Assembly (NCBI GenBank): GCA_040902925.1
Contig: JBBDWJ010000126.1
Span: forward strand, 1 to 5,822
DNA from: JBBDWJ01 sp040902925
GTDB taxonomy: Bacteria > Acidobacteriota > Terriglobia > Bryobacterales > UBA6623
Reading direction: 5' to 3'
Length of the DNA stretch: 5,822 nt
The notes under the pieces were generated by a model. The model was not told the origin of the DNA. It saw only the letters and a program-made list of their open reading frames with translations, and made no database searches. Both the position numbers and the translations under genes were made by a program. Positions 5,535 to 5,822 of the stretch are shown piece after piece; position 1 is the first letter of the stretch, and each line of letters starts with the position of its first letter.

Positions 5535-5547
5535 CCATCCCGGATGG
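5535..5547. repeat. 13-bp perfect palindrome
   Basis: CCATCC and GGATGG flank a single central C (CCATCCCGGATGG). Such a compact dyad fits a dimeric regulator's half-sites or may be chance in GC-rich DNA. It lies about 225 nt upstream of the first gene of the operon. Confidence 0.35.
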
Positions 5548-5822
5548 GAACGCTGACCGAAGCGTAACGCCGAAACGTCGAACCTCCACTCAGCAACCGA
5601 GTCACGCTCTGGCAGCCCGCCGGAGAGGTCGCGCGAGCCAGCGCCTCCATCCGCCCGATGCCCTGTCCCGCCGCCGACGCTCCCAAGCTGAAAGCCGCCG
5701 CGGCCTGGCCCGAAACCAAGCGGCAAGCCCGTAAGCCTGGCAGTCAGTTCGACCTGGGGCCGCCCGTCTCCGGGCCGGCTGGAAAGCGCCCCGGATCGAC
5801 CTTCACGGGCGTTCAAGGACAT

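Larger units (their letters stand above)
5312..5822. other. Upstream region of the exopolysaccharide operon, no confident gene
   Basis: In these 511 bases I see no convincing coding sequence. Three weak candidates exist: a Gly/Arg-rich minus frame 5822-5352; a minus frame starting with TTG, 5719-5492; and a plus frame with ATG at 5658 that runs off the right edge. Each lacks a ribosome site and recognisable domains. In the plus frame and the TTG frame, G+C by eye is nearly equal at the three codon positions, unlike real genes in GC-rich genomes. The plus frame and the first minus frame are in the same register, so one is the antisense of the other. The 180 bases nearest the operon carry several short repeats and probably hold its promoter, but no consensus promoter could be chosen by eye. 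Confidence 0.5.

Noticed and set aside
5352..5822. A 156-codon minus frame upstream of the operon as a leading operon gene
   Set aside because: It is Gly/Arg-rich low-complexity sequence with no domains or ribosome site visible in the window, and its last part runs through the direct-repeat region. Its other end is cut by the window edge, so a real gene is not fully excluded.
5658..5822. A plus-strand gene starting at ATG 5658 and running off the right edge
   Set aside because: It has no ribosome site, a Pro/Ala/Lys-rich sequence and G+C nearly even over codon positions. A divergent gene is possible but not supportable here.

Overview
The window looks like a high-GC Gram-negative chromosome, and an Acidobacteriota (or similar) origin is my best inference. 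The reasons are recalled sequence style and gene order: a GumC/Wzz-like chain-length protein, an ExeA-type AAA ATPase and a CpsD/CapB tyrosine kinase in a row, beside a BamA-like POTRA protein with a long Ala/Pro-rich N-terminal linker. No rRNA, tRNA, CRISPR array, insertion sequence or integrase was seen.

Right and centre (about 1536-5311, minus strand): a three-gene exopolysaccharide export/assembly operon, read from right to left. It holds a Wzz/GumC polysaccharide co-polymerase (5311-3596), an AAA ATPase of the ExeA/PEP-CTERM-locus type (3591-2641, only 4 nt after the preceding stop) and a P-loop tyrosine autokinase with a C-terminal Tyr cluster (2555-1671). Chain length would be set in the inner membrane by the first protein together with the third, which is a kinase split from its membrane adaptor. 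The AAA ATPase is the usual companion of such loci and may energise export or assembly. No glycosyltransferase, Wza, Wzx/Wzy or exosortase lies in the window, so the rest of the locus must be elsewhere. A plausible intrinsic terminator follows the kinase gene at 1578-1536.

Left end (1-1297): two gene fragments meet tail to tail at about 611-619. From the left comes the C-terminal helicase domain of a superfamily 2 helicase (plus strand, running in from outside the window). From the right comes the N-terminal part of a BamA/Omp85-like protein (minus strand: signal peptide, linker, POTRA 1, start of POTRA 2). Each open frame reads through into the antisense of the other, giving hybrid ORFs of 335 and 259 codons. 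This is either a real rearrangement that truncated both genes or a chimeric assembly join.

Non-coding DNA: 1298-1670 (between bamA and the operon) and 5312-5822 (upstream of the operon) are unusually rich in short repeats. These include a 20-bp tandem duplication, a 14-bp tandem pair, an 11-mer repeated 52 bp apart, a 13-bp palindrome and hairpins. The octamer CGTTTCCC and the heptamer CCTATGG/CCATAGG occur at both ends of the operon, which suggests shared regulatory sites. I found no convincing gene in 5312-5822.
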